The notes: generated from the letters alone by a model not told the origin. Shown: positions 36,388 to 45,143, counted from the stretch's first letter. The stretch is 64,000 nt of DNA from Ulvibacterium sp965248315 (GCF_965248315.1 NZ_CBDFIX010000002.1:992001-1056000); one strand, 5' to 3'. Translations and numbers: made by a program.

Positions 36388-37797
36388 TTAGGATATTTCC
36401 CAACCTTTTCTGTAGCTTCCTTTGACCCACTCATTGGCTTTGTCCCAATTGGTCACTTTCATATTGTTTCCGTCCCAAAGGATTTTACGTCTTCCAGGGT
36501 AGTCAAATCCACGGCCATTGGCCCTCTTTTCTTTGAGCTGGAAAGCCCTAATGGCCAGGTTTCCCATGAGAACGGCTTCCGTCAACGGACCGGACCGTTT
36601 AAAATCTGATGAGGTTTCCACGCCATTCAAACAGCCTTCCACGAAATTACGCTGATGTCCACCTGTGTCGCCTTCTATTCGCTTTAGATATGGGGCAGGT
36701 GCATTGAACAATTTCATGTTTTTACTGGGCAGCAATCGTGCATTTCGAGAATAGGTGTCCGCTACTAGAATACCTCTGGTGCCATAAAAAACACTGCCTC
36801 CACCGCCATCTCCTATAGTCTCGCCCTCGCCCAGTTCGTCGGGCAGATCTGGTTTCAATCCGCCATCATACCAGTTCAGTGCAATATGGCCGTGTTCCTC
36901 GGTATGGAACTTCAGTCGAACTATGGAAGAAGCGGGACAAGATTGGCTATAGTCAGCCTCTACAAAATCACCCACCCAATTGGTCGTGCAACTGGCCTCT
37001 GCTTCCGAAGGATACCCCAAATCCAATACCCCAAAGGGAGTTTCCATAATATGACAACCCATATCGCCCAAGGCACCGGTTCCAAAATCCCACCATCCAC
37101 GCCATTTAAAAGGCAGATAAGAATCATTGTAATCCCGCATGGCGGCCGGTCCCAACCATAGGTCCCAATCCAATCCTTTGGGTATACTATCCTTGCCTTT
37201 AGGTATGGGAACGCCTTGTGGCCAAACGGGACGGTTGGTCCAGCAATCTACCTTATATACCTTGCCGATAATACCGGATTGAATCCATTCTTTGGCTTCA
37301 CGACTCCCGTCACTGGAAGCCCCTTGATTGCCCATTTGGGTTACAATGCCATTTTCTTTGGCCACATTTGTCATCATTCGGGCTTCATTGATGTTGTGGG
37401 TCAGTGGTTTCTCCACATAGGCATGTTTCTTTGCCTTCATAAAGGGAAGGGCGATGGGCGCATGCGTATGATCGGGCGTGGCTACCATAATAGCGTCGAT
37501 TTCATTTAAGTGCTGATCGTACACCTTTCTAAAATCTTTGTAACGTTTGGCTTTTGGGTATTTTTTATAGGTGTCAGCAGCCCTTCTATCGTCCACATCG
37601 CAGAGTGCTACGAACTTCACTTTTTTGGTCTCGTCCAATCCACGGATTACTCCGGATCCCCTTCCTCCTACACCAAAGGCACCGATATATAAGGTGTCAC
37701 TTGGCGGAACATGTGTTTTTCCGAGAACGTGGTTGGGAACAATAGAAAAAGCGGCGGAGGTCGCCGCTACATTTTTGATGAACTTTCTTCTTTGCAT
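36388..37797 (-). CDS. Exported Gfo/Idh/MocA-family oxidoreductase
   Basis: The 469-residue protein (start 37797, MQRRKFIKNVAATSAAFSIV) has a Tat-type leader, so it is probably folded with NAD(P) before export. A Rossmann motif follows (IGAFGVGGRGSGVIRGL), along with the family EKP motif (HAYVEKPLTH), and the C-terminal alpha/beta domain is complete. Family members oxidise or epimerise sugars or related alcohols. The extension to 37836 adds 13 unlikely residues ahead of the leader and is rejected. It is the first gene of an operon with the sulfatase (13-bp gap), so a sulfated or decorated sugar is a reasonable substrate guess. Confidence 0.9.
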   Translation of the reverse strand: MQRRKFIKNVAATSAAFSIVPNHVLGKTHVPPSDTLYIGAFGVGGRGSGVIRGLDETKKVKFVALCDVDDRRAADTYKKYPKAKRYKDFRKVYDQHLNEIDAIMVATPDHTHAPIALPFMKAKKHAYVEKPLTHNINEARMMTNVAKENGIVTQMGNQGASSDGSREAKEWIQSGIIGKVYKVDCWTNRPVWPQGVPIPKGKDSIPKGLDWDLWLGPAAMRDYNDSYLPFKWRGWWDFGTGALGDMGCHIMETPFGVLDLGYPSEAEASCTTNWVGDFVEADYSQSCPASSIVRLKFHTEEHGHIALNWYDGGLKPDLPDELGEGETIGDGGGGSVFYGTRGILVADTYSRNARLLPSKNMKLFNAPAPYLKRIEGDTGGHQRNFVEGCLNGVETSSDFKRSGPLTEAVLMGNLAIRAFQLKEKRANGRGFDYPGRRKILWDGNNMKVTNWDKANEWVKGSYRKGWEIS

Positions 37798-37938
37798 CGT
37801 GTTGTTGGGTTTATAAAATGGTGACGGAAGATACAAAAATTAAGGAAAGAATTGACCCTCCGAATAGACCTATACCATCAGATTTTTTTGATGGAAAGCA
37901 TGAACGACTAAATACAGAGGCATCCATATTCTCAAGTA

Positions 37939-38610
37939 CTAGGATCTAGGCTCCAAGGGATCCCATTCCTTATAAAACTGTTCCAGGTAGTTAAGCATAA
38001 ATTGATGCCGTTCCCGCGCCAAACGTTTTCCGGTATCCGTATTCATTTTGTCCTTGAGCAGTAGTAGCTTTTCATAAAAATGATTGATGGTCGGGGCATT
38101 AGAGTTTTTATATTGCTTTTTGGTAAGTTGCAAGTTTGGCGTAATTTCTGGGTCATAGAGTTTTCTGTTTTTAAACCCACCATAATTAAAGGCGCGAGCT
38201 ATGCCAATGGCCCCCATGGCATCCAACCGGTCGGCGTCCTGTACCACTTGCAATTCTACTGAATTGAAGGGTTGTCCCTTAGTTTTTGCCAAGCTGTTCT
38301 TAAAGGAAATATTTTGAATGATCCGTACCACATGGGCAATAGTACTTTTGGAGACTTTTAGCGATTGCAAAAATGATTTTGCCAATGTTGGCCCAACAGA
38401 TTCATTGCCGTAATGGAATTTGGCATCGGCAATATCATGTAGAAGTGCTCCCAGTGAAACTACCTGTACATCCACCTTTTCAGTCTTAGCAATATGTAGT
38501 GCATTGTTGAATACCCGTTGAATATGAAACCAATCATGACCACCTTCCGCCTCCATTAAAGTTTCCTTTACAAAGGATATGGTCTCTTCTATTATTTCAG
38601 CGTCCGTCAT
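37939..38610 (-). CDS. HD-domain phosphohydrolase
   Basis: The 223-residue cytosolic protein carries an HD metal-binding set: His in GGHDWFHIQRVFNNA, the HD pair in LGALLHDIADAKF, and Asp in VQDADRLDAMGAIGIARAF. The last segment identifies the YpgQ/YedJ-type group of small HD hydrolases, reported to act on nucleotides. The length and order are as expected. It begins 5 bp after the end of the PlsC gene, so the two are co-transcribed. There is no clear intrinsic terminator downstream. Confidence 0.9.
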   Translation of the reverse strand: MTDAEIIEETISFVKETLMEAEGGHDWFHIQRVFNNALHIAKTEKVDVQVVSLGALLHDIADAKFHYGNESVGPTLAKSFLQSLKVSKSTIAHVVRIIQNISFKNSLAKTKGQPFNSVELQVVQDADRLDAMGAIGIARAFNYGGFKNRKLYDPEITPNLQLTKKQYKNSNAPTINHFYEKLLLLKDKMNTDTGKRLARERHQFMLNYLEQFYKEWDPLEPRS

Positions 38611-38615
38611 GGATT

Positions 38616-39344
38616 TTATTGTATTCCGGCGGTTACCTGTTGCTCTGTTTGGGCGATTAACTCGTCGGCATTTCCTTTGTTTTCAATAGGTGCGTGCACT
38701 GTAAAAGTAAGATGGTTACCAATGCCGTAGGGAAACTTACCGTACCGTAACATCTTCCAGGAATTATTGATGCTTATTGGCACTATATGGGCCGAAGGCG
38801 CATTTCGCAATAGTATTTTAAGCCCCATAGGTTGGAACTTTTTTGGTTTTCCGGTCCTACTTCGGGTACCTTCCGGGAAAATGACCGCGCTACGGTTATG
38901 CTCCTGTATGTATTTGCCCAATTTGGCTATCTGTGCCAAGGCCTGTTTGCTATCTTTTCTATCGATCAAGACGGAGCCTCCATGCCTTAGGTTGAAGGAA
39001 ACGCTGGGAATCCCCCTACCCAATTCGATTTTGCTCACAAATTTGGGATGATGTTTCCTCATAAACCAAATAATGGGAGGGATATCGTTCATGCTTTGGT
39101 GATTGGCCACGATAACAAGGGGTTTATTTTCAGGAAGGTCAAAGGGATTTTTAAAAGAATAGGTAGTGCCCAAAATATGGGTACATCGTATTAGGCACCA
39201 GTTCAAGATACTTACGCTCCCTTTATGGGCTGAATAACCGAATAGGTTTAGACATATCCATTGAATGGGATGGAAAATTAAAAGAACCAATCCGAAAAAG
39301 ACAAAATAGATAATGGTAAGCGGATATGCCAGGATTTTACGCAT
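38616..39344 (-). CDS. 1-acyl-sn-glycerol-3-phosphate acyltransferase (PlsC family)
   Basis: The 242-residue membrane-associated enzyme has an N-terminal helix (LTIIYFVFFGLVLLIFHPI) and the PlsC catalytic motif H-x4-D in VVANHQSMNDIP. It also has the acceptor-binding motif FPEGTRSR and the following VPISINNSWKM. It adds the second acyl chain to lysophosphatidic acid in phospholipid synthesis. It lies 82 bp after the bacilliredoxin gene, with a terminator between them, and 5 bp before the HD hydrolase gene. The family call is firm; a specialised acyltransferase (for example ornithine-lipid) cannot be excluded. Confidence 0.9.
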   Translation of the reverse strand: MRKILAYPLTIIYFVFFGLVLLIFHPIQWICLNLFGYSAHKGSVSILNWCLIRCTHILGTTYSFKNPFDLPENKPLVIVANHQSMNDIPPIIWFMRKHHPKFVSKIELGRGIPSVSFNLRHGGSVLIDRKDSKQALAQIAKLGKYIQEHNRSAVIFPEGTRSRTGKPKKFQPMGLKILLRNAPSAHIVPISINNSWKMLRYGKFPYGIGNHLTFTVHAPIENKGNADELIAQTEQQVTAGIQ

Positions 39345-39356
39345 GCTACAAAATTA

Positions 39357-39385
39357 AAAAACCGCTTCTTAGGGAAACGGTTTTT
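39357..39385 (-). terminator. Intrinsic terminator after the bacilliredoxin gene
   Basis: AAAAACCG (39357-39364) pairs with CGGTTTTT (39378-39385). Read on the minus strand, the stem is followed by a run of T residues, and it lies 41 bp after the bacilliredoxin stop, upstream of the PlsC gene. Confidence 0.65.
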
Positions 39386-39426
39386 CGTATCATTTTAAAG
39401 TGCTATACTATTGAGCTTAGAACTTC

Positions 39427-39837
39427 TTAGCAAAATTCATTATATGCTTCTGTCAAATTTTCGGCAATGGCTTCTGCCGGCCTACCCTCAATATGGTGAC
39501 GCTCAATCATATGCACCAATTCACCATTCTTAAACAACGCCATACTTGGGGAAGACGGAGGAAAGGGAACCATAAGATTTCGTGCTGCATTTACCGCCTC
39601 AGTGTCTACCCCGGCAAATACGGTAACCGTACGATCCGGCTTTTTATCGTTTTGCAAACTTAGTTTTGCGGCCGGTCTTGCGTTGGCAGCTGCGCATCCG
39701 CAAACGGAATTTACCACAACAAGCACGGTGCCATCTTGGTTAATATTCTCTTCGACCGCACCTGCGGTATATAATTCTTCAAACCCGGCCAATGCCAAGT
39801 CATCTCTCATAGGCTTTACCAATTCTTCTGGATACAT
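39427..39837 (-). CDS. Bacilliredoxin, BrxA/BrxB (YphP/YqiW) family
   Basis: The 136-residue thioredoxin-fold protein starts at 39837 (MYPEELVKPMRDDLALAGF), which is the conserved N-terminus of the family; the upstream in-frame ATG at 39873 adds 12 residues not seen in homologues as I recall them. The active site is C-G-C (VVNSVCGCAAANARP), the BrxA/B hallmark used to remove bacillithiol from proteins in Firmicutes. Whether this organism makes bacillithiol is not shown by the window. Later residues VPFPPSSPSMALFKNGELVHM complete the fold. It has its own terminator downstream. Confidence 0.92.
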   Translation of the reverse strand: MYPEELVKPMRDDLALAGFEELYTAGAVEENINQDGTVLVVVNSVCGCAAANARPAAKLSLQNDKKPDRTVTVFAGVDTEAVNAARNLMVPFPPSSPSMALFKNGELVHMIERHHIEGRPAEAIAENLTEAYNEFC

Positions 39838-39976
39838 AGACTCATTTTTTTGTTGATAAGCAAAGATAACCAATTCATACCTTTTTGTACAAGTGTTAAC
39901 GTTTTATTGGGCGAATTGGTTTTCCCCTTGTAGGGGAGTGGATGGGGGCTTATCTTTGCCAAAATTGGAAAAGGAC

Positions 39977-40714
39977 ATGATCAAGTGGTTTACGGCCATT
40001 TTAGGGTATTATCTTTTTCGCTTTCCGGGAGCCATCTTAGGGTTCTTGCTGGGTAGCTTCATCGATAATTTGAATAGCAGTGGTGGGGGTGCCCGTACCA
40101 TTTTTAGGGATATCTCGCGGCAGCAGGTTTCCCCAGCAGATTTTGAACTCAATCTAATATCCCTTTGCTCCATAGTCATTAAAGCTGATGGAAATGTTAC
40201 CCAAAGAGAACTGGATTATGTTAGGCAATACTTTGTGAGTACCTATGGCAAGGAAAAGGCCAATGCCATATTTAGAACGTTCAACGAAATTAATAAGAAC
40301 AGGGAGATATCCGCCCAGCGTATTTGTACCTATTTAAATCAGCGTACGCGCTATGAAGTTAGGTTACAGTTGCTCCACTTTTTATTTGGTATTGCTAAGG
40401 CCGATGGTTCCGTAAGCCAACCCGAAATTGATAAAATACGTGAAATTGCAGGATACCTTCGAGTGGCCTTACGGGATTTTGAAAGTATCAAGGCGATGTT
40501 TATCAAGTCTGCCGACAATGCCTATAAAATTTTGGAAATCGATAAGTCCGCGACAAATGAAGAGCTCAAAAAGGCCTATAGAACCATGGCGAAAAAATAC
40601 CATCCGGATAGGGTAAATACTCAGGATGAGGCCATAAAGAAGGGGGCAGAGGAAAAATTCAAACAAGTACAAAAAGCCTATGAAGAGATACAGGCAGAGC
40701 GAGGAATCGGATAA
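39977..40714 (+). CDS. TerB-like and J-domain protein (DjlA-type co-chaperone)
   Basis: The 245-residue protein starts at 39977 (MIKWFTAILGYYLFRFPGAILGF), with an N-terminal membrane helix. A TerB/DjlA central domain covers about 50-165 (LISLCSIVIKADGNVTQRELDYV and LHFLFGIAKADGSVSQPEI), and a C-terminal J domain bears the HPD triad (AYRTMAKKYHPDRVN). DjlA-type proteins stimulate DnaK at the membrane; the TerB-like part probably binds a client or metal. The upstream frame to 39893 is dropped because the N-terminal helix begins at this ATG. It is followed by a 200-bp gap ending in a heptamer array. Confidence 0.88.
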   Translation: MIKWFTAILGYYLFRFPGAILGFLLGSFIDNLNSSGGGARTIFRDISRQQVSPADFELNLISLCSIVIKADGNVTQRELDYVRQYFVSTYGKEKANAIFRTFNEINKNREISAQRICTYLNQRTRYEVRLQLLHFLFGIAKADGSVSQPEIDKIREIAGYLRVALRDFESIKAMFIKSADNAYKILEIDKSATNEELKKAYRTMAKKYHPDRVNTQDEAIKKGAEEKFKQVQKAYEEIQAERGIG

Positions 40715-40833
40715 GAATCAGGTATGGAAAAGGACTGTAAATATGGAAAACCAAGGCACGACTTTGCTACTTAAACGAGGGTAGATTTGAATTCAAAAAA
40801 ATATCCATCTGTAGCCACAATTCGGTAATTTTG

Positions 40834-40910
40834 CCCTAAACCCTAAACCCTAAACCCTAAACCCTAAACCCTAAACCCTAAACCCTAAACCCTAAACCCT
40901 AAACCCTAAA
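40834..40910 (+). repeat. Eleven perfect copies of the heptamer CCCTAAA
   Basis: Seventy-seven bases consist of exactly 11 identical units, ending 2 bp before the ATG of the HupE/UreJ-like gene. No ribosome-binding site can exist between the array and the start codon. Perfect identity indicates recent expansion or strong turnover, so the array is a good candidate for slipped-strand length variation. The unit equals the plant telomere heptamer, but this is a chromosomal bacterial context. Confidence 0.97.
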
Positions 40911-40912
40911 AA

Positions 40913-41497
40913 ATGCAAGATTTCTGGTTCTATATAAAACTTGGGCTAACCCATGTACTAGACTTTTCCGCCTACGATCATATTCTTTTTTTATGTGCCC
41001 TGGCAGTTCCCTTTACCTTTAAAAGTTGGAAAAAAGTGGTGCTCTTGGCCACCATTTTTACCATTACGCATTGTTTGTCCCTGTCGCTATCAGCCTATGA
41101 ATTGGTGGTCATGGATGTCACTTGGATAGAGTTCCTGATTCCGGTGACTATTCTGTTGACGGCTTTGTTTAATATCATATATATGGGGGCATCCCAAAAA
41201 AACAAAAGCATGTTGCTTCACATTTTGGCCACGGCATTTTTTGGACTCATCCATGGGTTTGGTTTTAGTAACTACTTTAAAATGTTGATTGCCGAAGAAG
41301 AGGAAAAATTATCCCCTCTATTGGGATTTGCTACTGGAATAGAAGTAGCCCAGGTATTGATCGTACTTTCCGTTTTGGTATTGGCCTATTTGTTCCAGTC
41401 AGGTTTAAAAGTAAGTCAATCCCTTTTCGTTGGGATAGTTTCCATTTTGATTATCTGCATTACAATACCCATGTTGGTCAATACGTTTCCTCTATAG
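40913..41497 (+). CDS. HupE/UreJ-family membrane protein
   Basis: The 194-residue protein has six predicted membrane helices and the family's motifs: LGLTHVLDFSAYDHILFL near the N-terminus (His and Asp in the first helices), TITHCLSLSL and ATAFFGLIHGFGFS. HupE/UreJ proteins are implicated in nickel (or other divalent cation) uptake at the inner membrane. Many flavobacterial members lack nearby hydrogenase or urease genes, as here, so the metal is uncertain. The start codon directly follows an 11-copy heptamer array, and translation initiation presumably depends on that array's sequence or length. Confidence 0.86.
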   Translation: MQDFWFYIKLGLTHVLDFSAYDHILFLCALAVPFTFKSWKKVVLLATIFTITHCLSLSLSAYELVVMDVTWIEFLIPVTILLTALFNIIYMGASQKNKSMLLHILATAFFGLIHGFGFSNYFKMLIAEEEEKLSPLLGFATGIEVAQVLIVLSVLVLAYLFQSGLKVSQSLFVGIVSILIICITIPMLVNTFPL

Positions 41498-41525
41498 GTT
41501 TTCACTTAAAATTAACCCAATTAAG

Positions 41526-41557
41526 GTTGTAGGGCTTTCGTAAAGCAGGTATCTTAG
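41526..41557 (+). promoter_or_regulatory. Candidate promoter of the dCMP deaminase/S41 protease genes
   Basis: GTTG (41526-41529) precedes TATCTTAG (41550-41557; 7 of 8 to TAnnTTTG) by 20 bases. A start near 41564 would leave a very short leader before the ATG at 41573. Confidence 0.4.
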
Positions 41558-41572
41558 TGCCTTTCAGCAAAT

Positions 41573-42010
41573 ATGAAGGAGAGCAAGCAAGAGAAATATG
41601 ACAAGGCCTATTTGCGAATGGCCCAAGAATGGGGCAAGCTTTCCTATTGTAAGCGCAAACAGGTTGGGGCCATCATTGTAAAAGATCGGATGATCATTTC
41701 AGATGGCTATAACGGAACGCCAACAGGTTTTGAAAATATCTGTGAAGACGACGGAGGGTATACCAAGTGGTATGTTCTTCATGCGGAGGCCAATGCCATA
41801 AGCAAAGTGGCTTCTTCCACACAGTCCTGTGAAGGAGCTACCTTGTACATTACCCTTTCGCCCTGTAAGGAATGCAGCAAACTGATCCATCAGTCTGGCA
41901 TAAAACGTGTAGTCTACCAAACGGAATACAAAGACAACTCCGGATTGGAATTTTTAAAAAGGGCTGGAGTAGAACTGGTCCATCTGGACCAAATTGAAAC
42001 GGTTATCTAA
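41573..42010 (+). CDS. Deoxycytidylate (dCMP) deaminase family, ComEB-type
   Basis: The 145-residue cytosolic enzyme has the zinc deaminase motifs HAEANAISK (His and catalytic Glu) and SPCKECSKL (two Cys ligands), preceded by the dCMP-deaminase segment QVGAIIVKDRMIISDGYNGTP. It converts dCMP to dUMP for dTTP synthesis, which fits with the ribonucleotide reductase genes later in the window, though they are not linked in an operon. It ends 13 bp before the S41 protease start at 42024. The family call is firm. Confidence 0.92.
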   Translation: MKESKQEKYDKAYLRMAQEWGKLSYCKRKQVGAIIVKDRMIISDGYNGTPTGFENICEDDGGYTKWYVLHAEANAISKVASSTQSCEGATLYITLSPCKECSKLIHQSGIKRVVYQTEYKDNSGLEFLKRAGVELVHLDQIETVI

Positions 42011-42023
42011 GCAAAGACACCAA

Positions 42024-43649
42024 ATGAGCAAAAAATATAGTTACATCTGGCCAACCATTATCGCCGCAGCACTCGCGCTTGGGATTTTTGTTGGGGGCAA
42101 GCTTCATTTTAATGACACACCGGAGAAGCTTTTCACTACAAATTCGAAGAAAGATAAGCTAAACCGACTAATTGATTATATCGATTATGAATATGTGGAT
42201 GAAATCAATACGGATAGCATTGTGGATGTAACCGTCAACAATATTCTGGAAAAACTGGATCCACATTCGGTTTATATTCCCAAACAGGAAATGAGCAAGG
42301 TATCCGAAAATATGAAAGGGGACTTTGTCGGTATCGGGGTAAATTTTTACTCCTATAGGGATACCATTTCTGTAATCCGCACCATAGAGAAGGGCCCTAG
42401 TTTTTTAAAAGGCATCAAAGCCGGAGATCGGATTTTAATGGCCGATGACGATACGCTTTATGGTAGAAACTTACCTAGTGATAGGATTGTGGAAAAATTA
42501 AGGGGCAAAAAGGGTACAAACGTACAGCTAAAGGTTTATCGGAAAGCTGAGGAAAGAATGTTTACCGTAGATGTAAAACGTGACGTTGTACCCATTAAAA
42601 GTGTACAGGCCTATTATATGCTTACTCCCGATATGGGGTATATAAAGGTAAACCGTTTTGCAGAATCCACCTTTAAAGAGTTTAAAGCAGCACTAAAGGA
42701 TTTGAGTAGGCGCGGGGCAAAGAAATTAACATTGGATTTAAGGGACAACCCAGGGGGTTATTTGGGTATAGCCGAGCAAATGGCGGACGAGTTTTTGGAG
42801 GACGGCAAATTAATTCTCTTTACCAAGAACAAAAAGGGGAAAATAGACAAGATTTACGCCACGGATAATGGAAGTTTTGAGGATAAACCCATTTTTGTAC
42901 TGATCAACGAAAGATCCGCATCGGCAAGTGAAATCATTGCGGGAGCACTGCAGGATAATGATATTGGTACCATTGTGGGCCGTCGTTCCTTTGGGAAAGG
43001 ATTGGTCCAGCGCGAAATGGAATTGGGTGATGGTTCAGCGGTGCGATTAACGGTTTCCCGGTACTACACCCCCACAGGTCGTAGCATACAAAAGACCTAC
43101 AAGAACGGGACCAAGGATTACTACAAGAAGTTTACCGACCGTTACCATAATGGGGAATTGGTTTCCGTAGATAGCATAAAGGTTGCAGATTCCCTTAGGT
43201 TCACCACCCCAAATGGCAAGGTAGTATATGGCGGAGGTGGTATTATCCCGGATGTTTTTGTACCTATAGGCACAAATGAAGAGGAAGCTGTTGAAAGTAT
43301 GGACAGCCTGGGGTTCCTATCTTTTTTTATTTTTGAACATTTGGATGAGGATAGGCAGCGCTATACGGATTGGACCGAAGAAAGGTTTGTAAGCGATTTT
43401 AGGGTCGATGATATTTTGTTCGAGCAGTTCGTGGATTATTCCATCTCCCGAAACCTGAAAATGAACTTTTACGATTTTGAAGACCGCATTAAACTTTACC
43501 TTAAAGCAGCTTTGGGTGAGCAATTATTCGGCCCAAATGTTCATGCCAAAATTAAGGCCGCCGCTGATGCCATGCTACAAGAAGTATTGGAACTGGACAG
43601 ACCCACTATACGCCAAGGTGAGGCTGAAAAGATAGAGGCACAGAATTAA
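42024..43649 (+). CDS. S41-family C-terminal processing peptidase
   Basis: The 541-residue envelope protease starts at 42024 (MSKKYSYIWPTIIAAALALGIF), with an N-terminal anchor or signal; the frame opens 10 residues earlier but would overlap the deaminase gene. A PDZ domain follows (DFVGIGVNFYSYRD, GIKAGDRILMADDD), then the catalytic domain with the nucleophile Ser in INERSASASEIIAGALQD and the Lys in GRRSFGKGLVQRE. These proteases trim C-termini of exported proteins and are common for cell-envelope quality control. The tail of ~110 residues after VFVPIGTNEEEAVE is a helical addition typical of Bacteroidota members. It overlaps the convergent small gene by four bases. Confidence 0.92.
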   Translation: MSKKYSYIWPTIIAAALALGIFVGGKLHFNDTPEKLFTTNSKKDKLNRLIDYIDYEYVDEINTDSIVDVTVNNILEKLDPHSVYIPKQEMSKVSENMKGDFVGIGVNFYSYRDTISVIRTIEKGPSFLKGIKAGDRILMADDDTLYGRNLPSDRIVEKLRGKKGTNVQLKVYRKAEERMFTVDVKRDVVPIKSVQAYYMLTPDMGYIKVNRFAESTFKEFKAALKDLSRRGAKKLTLDLRDNPGGYLGIAEQMADEFLEDGKLILFTKNKKGKIDKIYATDNGSFEDKPIFVLINERSASASEIIAGALQDNDIGTIVGRRSFGKGLVQREMELGDGSAVRLTVSRYYTPTGRSIQKTYKNGTKDYYKKFTDRYHNGELVSVDSIKVADSLRFTTPNGKVVYGGGGIIPDVFVPIGTNEEEAVESMDSLGFLSFFIFEHLDEDRQRYTDWTEERFVSDFRVDDILFEQFVDYSISRNLKMNFYDFEDRIKLYLKAALGEQLFGPNVHAKIKAAADAMLQEVLELDRPTIRQGEAEKIEAQN

Positions 43650-43852
43650 TCTTCTTCGTTGATTTTCTTTTGGATTTTTTTTGAGGTACTATAGATCAAC
43701 AAAAGAACTATGGCGCACAGAGAAGCCAAAATACCTATCAAAGCTATAATACTATCTCCCTGAAACGGGTTCGCAAAGTCTACTAGGGTAACATTATAAG
43801 CTATTAAACCTAGGGCCAGGATAATTAGGATAATGATCAAAGTCCTGTTCAT
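43646..43852 (-). CDS. Small two-span membrane protein
   Basis: The 68-residue protein has two membrane helices (LIIILIILALGLIAYNVTLV and ALIGILASLCAIVLLLIY) joined by a short loop, and a charged tail. No family is recognised. It follows the MarC gene by 12 bp on the same strand, so the two are likely co-transcribed, and its stop overlaps the convergent protease gene by four bases. Coding status rests on composition and operon position. Confidence 0.75.
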   Translation of the reverse strand: MNRTLIIILIILALGLIAYNVTLVDFANPFQGDSIIALIGILASLCAIVLLLIYSTSKKIQKKINEED

Positions 43853-43864
43853 GGGGATTACAAA

Positions 43865-44449
43865 TTAAGAAGCCAACAGTTGATTAATATTTGAGGCGAA
43901 CAATTTTACGGCTATCGCCAAAATGATTACCCCGAAAACCTTTCTAATAATACTTAAACCACCCTTTCCCAAAACCCTCTCGATTTTCTTGGAAGACTTC
44001 AATACAAGGTAAACAAAGATCGTATTTAAAATAATGGCAACAATGATATTCTCCACATAAAATTCCGCACGAATGGAAAGGATGGATGTCATGGTTCCAG
44101 CCCCGGCGATCAGGGGAAAGGCTATAGGTACAATAGAGGCGCTCTTAGGTTCATCATCCTTGTATAGGGTAATGCCCAAAATCATCTCAATGGCTAAAAA
44201 GAACAGGATGAAGGCCCCAGCTACTGCAAAGGAATTTATATCGATGCCTATGAGATTAAGGATTTCCTCGCCAACAAAAAGGAATGCGACCATAAGGCAT
44301 GCGGCTACTATGGAAGCTTTTCCGGATTGTATATGCCCCACTTTATTCCTAAGGCTTATGATTATCGGAATGCTGCCCACAATATCGATTACCGCAAAAA
44401 GTATCATCGTAGCAGAGGCAATTTCCCTTACATTAAAATGTAATGACAT
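43865..44449 (-). CDS. MarC-family integral membrane protein
   Basis: The 194-residue protein starts at 44449 (MSLHFNVREIASATMILFAVIDIVGSIP), which is the conserved MarC beginning; the frame extends 18 residues further upstream but these are polar and unlikely. Six membrane helices are predicted, and the family segment IPIAFPLIAGAGTMTSILS is clear. MarC was once thought to be an antibiotic resistance protein, but its function is unknown. It heads a probable two-gene unit with the small protein at 43646. Divergent from DUF3109 gene, with that gene's promoter in the shared gap. Confidence 0.9.
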   Translation of the reverse strand: MSLHFNVREIASATMILFAVIDIVGSIPIIISLRNKVGHIQSGKASIVAACLMVAFLFVGEEILNLIGIDINSFAVAGAFILFFLAIEMILGITLYKDDEPKSASIVPIAFPLIAGAGTMTSILSIRAEFYVENIIVAIILNTIFVYLVLKSSKKIERVLGKGGLSIIRKVFGVIILAIAVKLFASNINQLLAS

Positions 44450-44515
44450 GGTTGACAAATTTGTGCCAAATGTACGTTGAAACGGTAGCTTTTGGATGAC
44501 CATTTCAAAAAATAA

Positions 44516-44549
44516 TTGCGCTGGAAGTATTTAGGAAAACCTATCTTTG
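44516..44549 (+). promoter_or_regulatory. Promoter of the DUF3109 gene
   Basis: TTG (44516-44518) lies 23 bases before a perfect -7 element TATCTTTG (44542-44549). The predicted start near 44556 leaves a 15-base leader before ATG 44571. The spacing is at the long end of the Bacteroidota range. Confidence 0.5.
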
Positions 44550-44570
44550 AGTGCCCTAATAAAATAGGCT

Positions 44571-45143
44571 ATGTTTCAACTGGGAAAGACCATTATTTCC
44601 GAAGAAATATTGGAAAAGGATTTTGTTTGTAACCTTACGGCATGTAAGGGTGCATGTTGCGTTGATGGTGAGGCCGGGGCACCTTTAGAAGAGCGAGAAA
44701 CCGAAATCTTAGTGGATATTTATAAGAAGGTAGAGCCTTTTTTACGTGAAGATGGAATTGCTGCAATTGAAGAGCAAGGTGCATTTGTAAAGGGAGAGGA
44801 TGGTGAATGGGAAACACCTCTGATAAACAATAGTGAGTGTGCCTATGTGATATATTCAGAAAAAGGTATTGCAAAGTGTGGCCTTGAAGAAGCCTATAAT
44901 AAAGGAGCTACCCAGTGGAGAAAGCCGGTCTCCTGTCATTTATACCCCGTTCGTGTTAAGGAATATACGGAGCTGACCGCTGTTAACTATCACAAATGGC
45001 AGATTTGTGACCCCGCCTGCACCCTAGGAGAAGAACTGAAAATCCCTATTTACAAATTTGTAAAGGAGGCATTGGTACGAAAATTTGGTGAAAAATGGTA
45101 TGCAGAGTTGGAAGTAATCGCCAAGGAACATCTTAAACAGTAG
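44571..45143 (+). CDS. DUF3109-family Cys-rich protein
   Basis: The 190-residue protein is rich in cysteines near the N-terminus (CNLTACKGACCVDGEAG), with further Cys in NNSECAYVIY, GIAKCGLEEAY, VSCHLYPVRV and KWQICDPACTLG. The pattern is that of DUF3109 (YkgJ/UPF0153-like) proteins, presumed to bind zinc or an iron-sulfur cluster. The reaction is unknown. It is transcribed from a recognisable promoter at 44516-44549. Its stop overlaps the convergent TPR kinase gene by 11 bases. Confidence 0.88.
   Translation: MFQLGKTIISEEILEKDFVCNLTACKGACCVDGEAGAPLEERETEILVDIYKKVEPFLREDGIAAIEEQGAFVKGEDGEWETPLINNSECAYVIYSEKGIAKCGLEEAYNKGATQWRKPVSCHLYPVRVKEYTELTAVNYHKWQICDPACTLGEELKIPIYKFVKEALVRKFGEKWYAELEVIAKEHLKQ

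Noticed and set aside
37875..37894. CCATCA/TGATGG hairpin downstream of the HD hydrolase
   Set aside because: Short stem and no T-run on the minus strand.
40834..40910. CCCTAAA array as eukaryotic telomere contamination
   Set aside because: The array is embedded between clear bacterial genes and directly abuts a conserved HupE/UreJ start codon.
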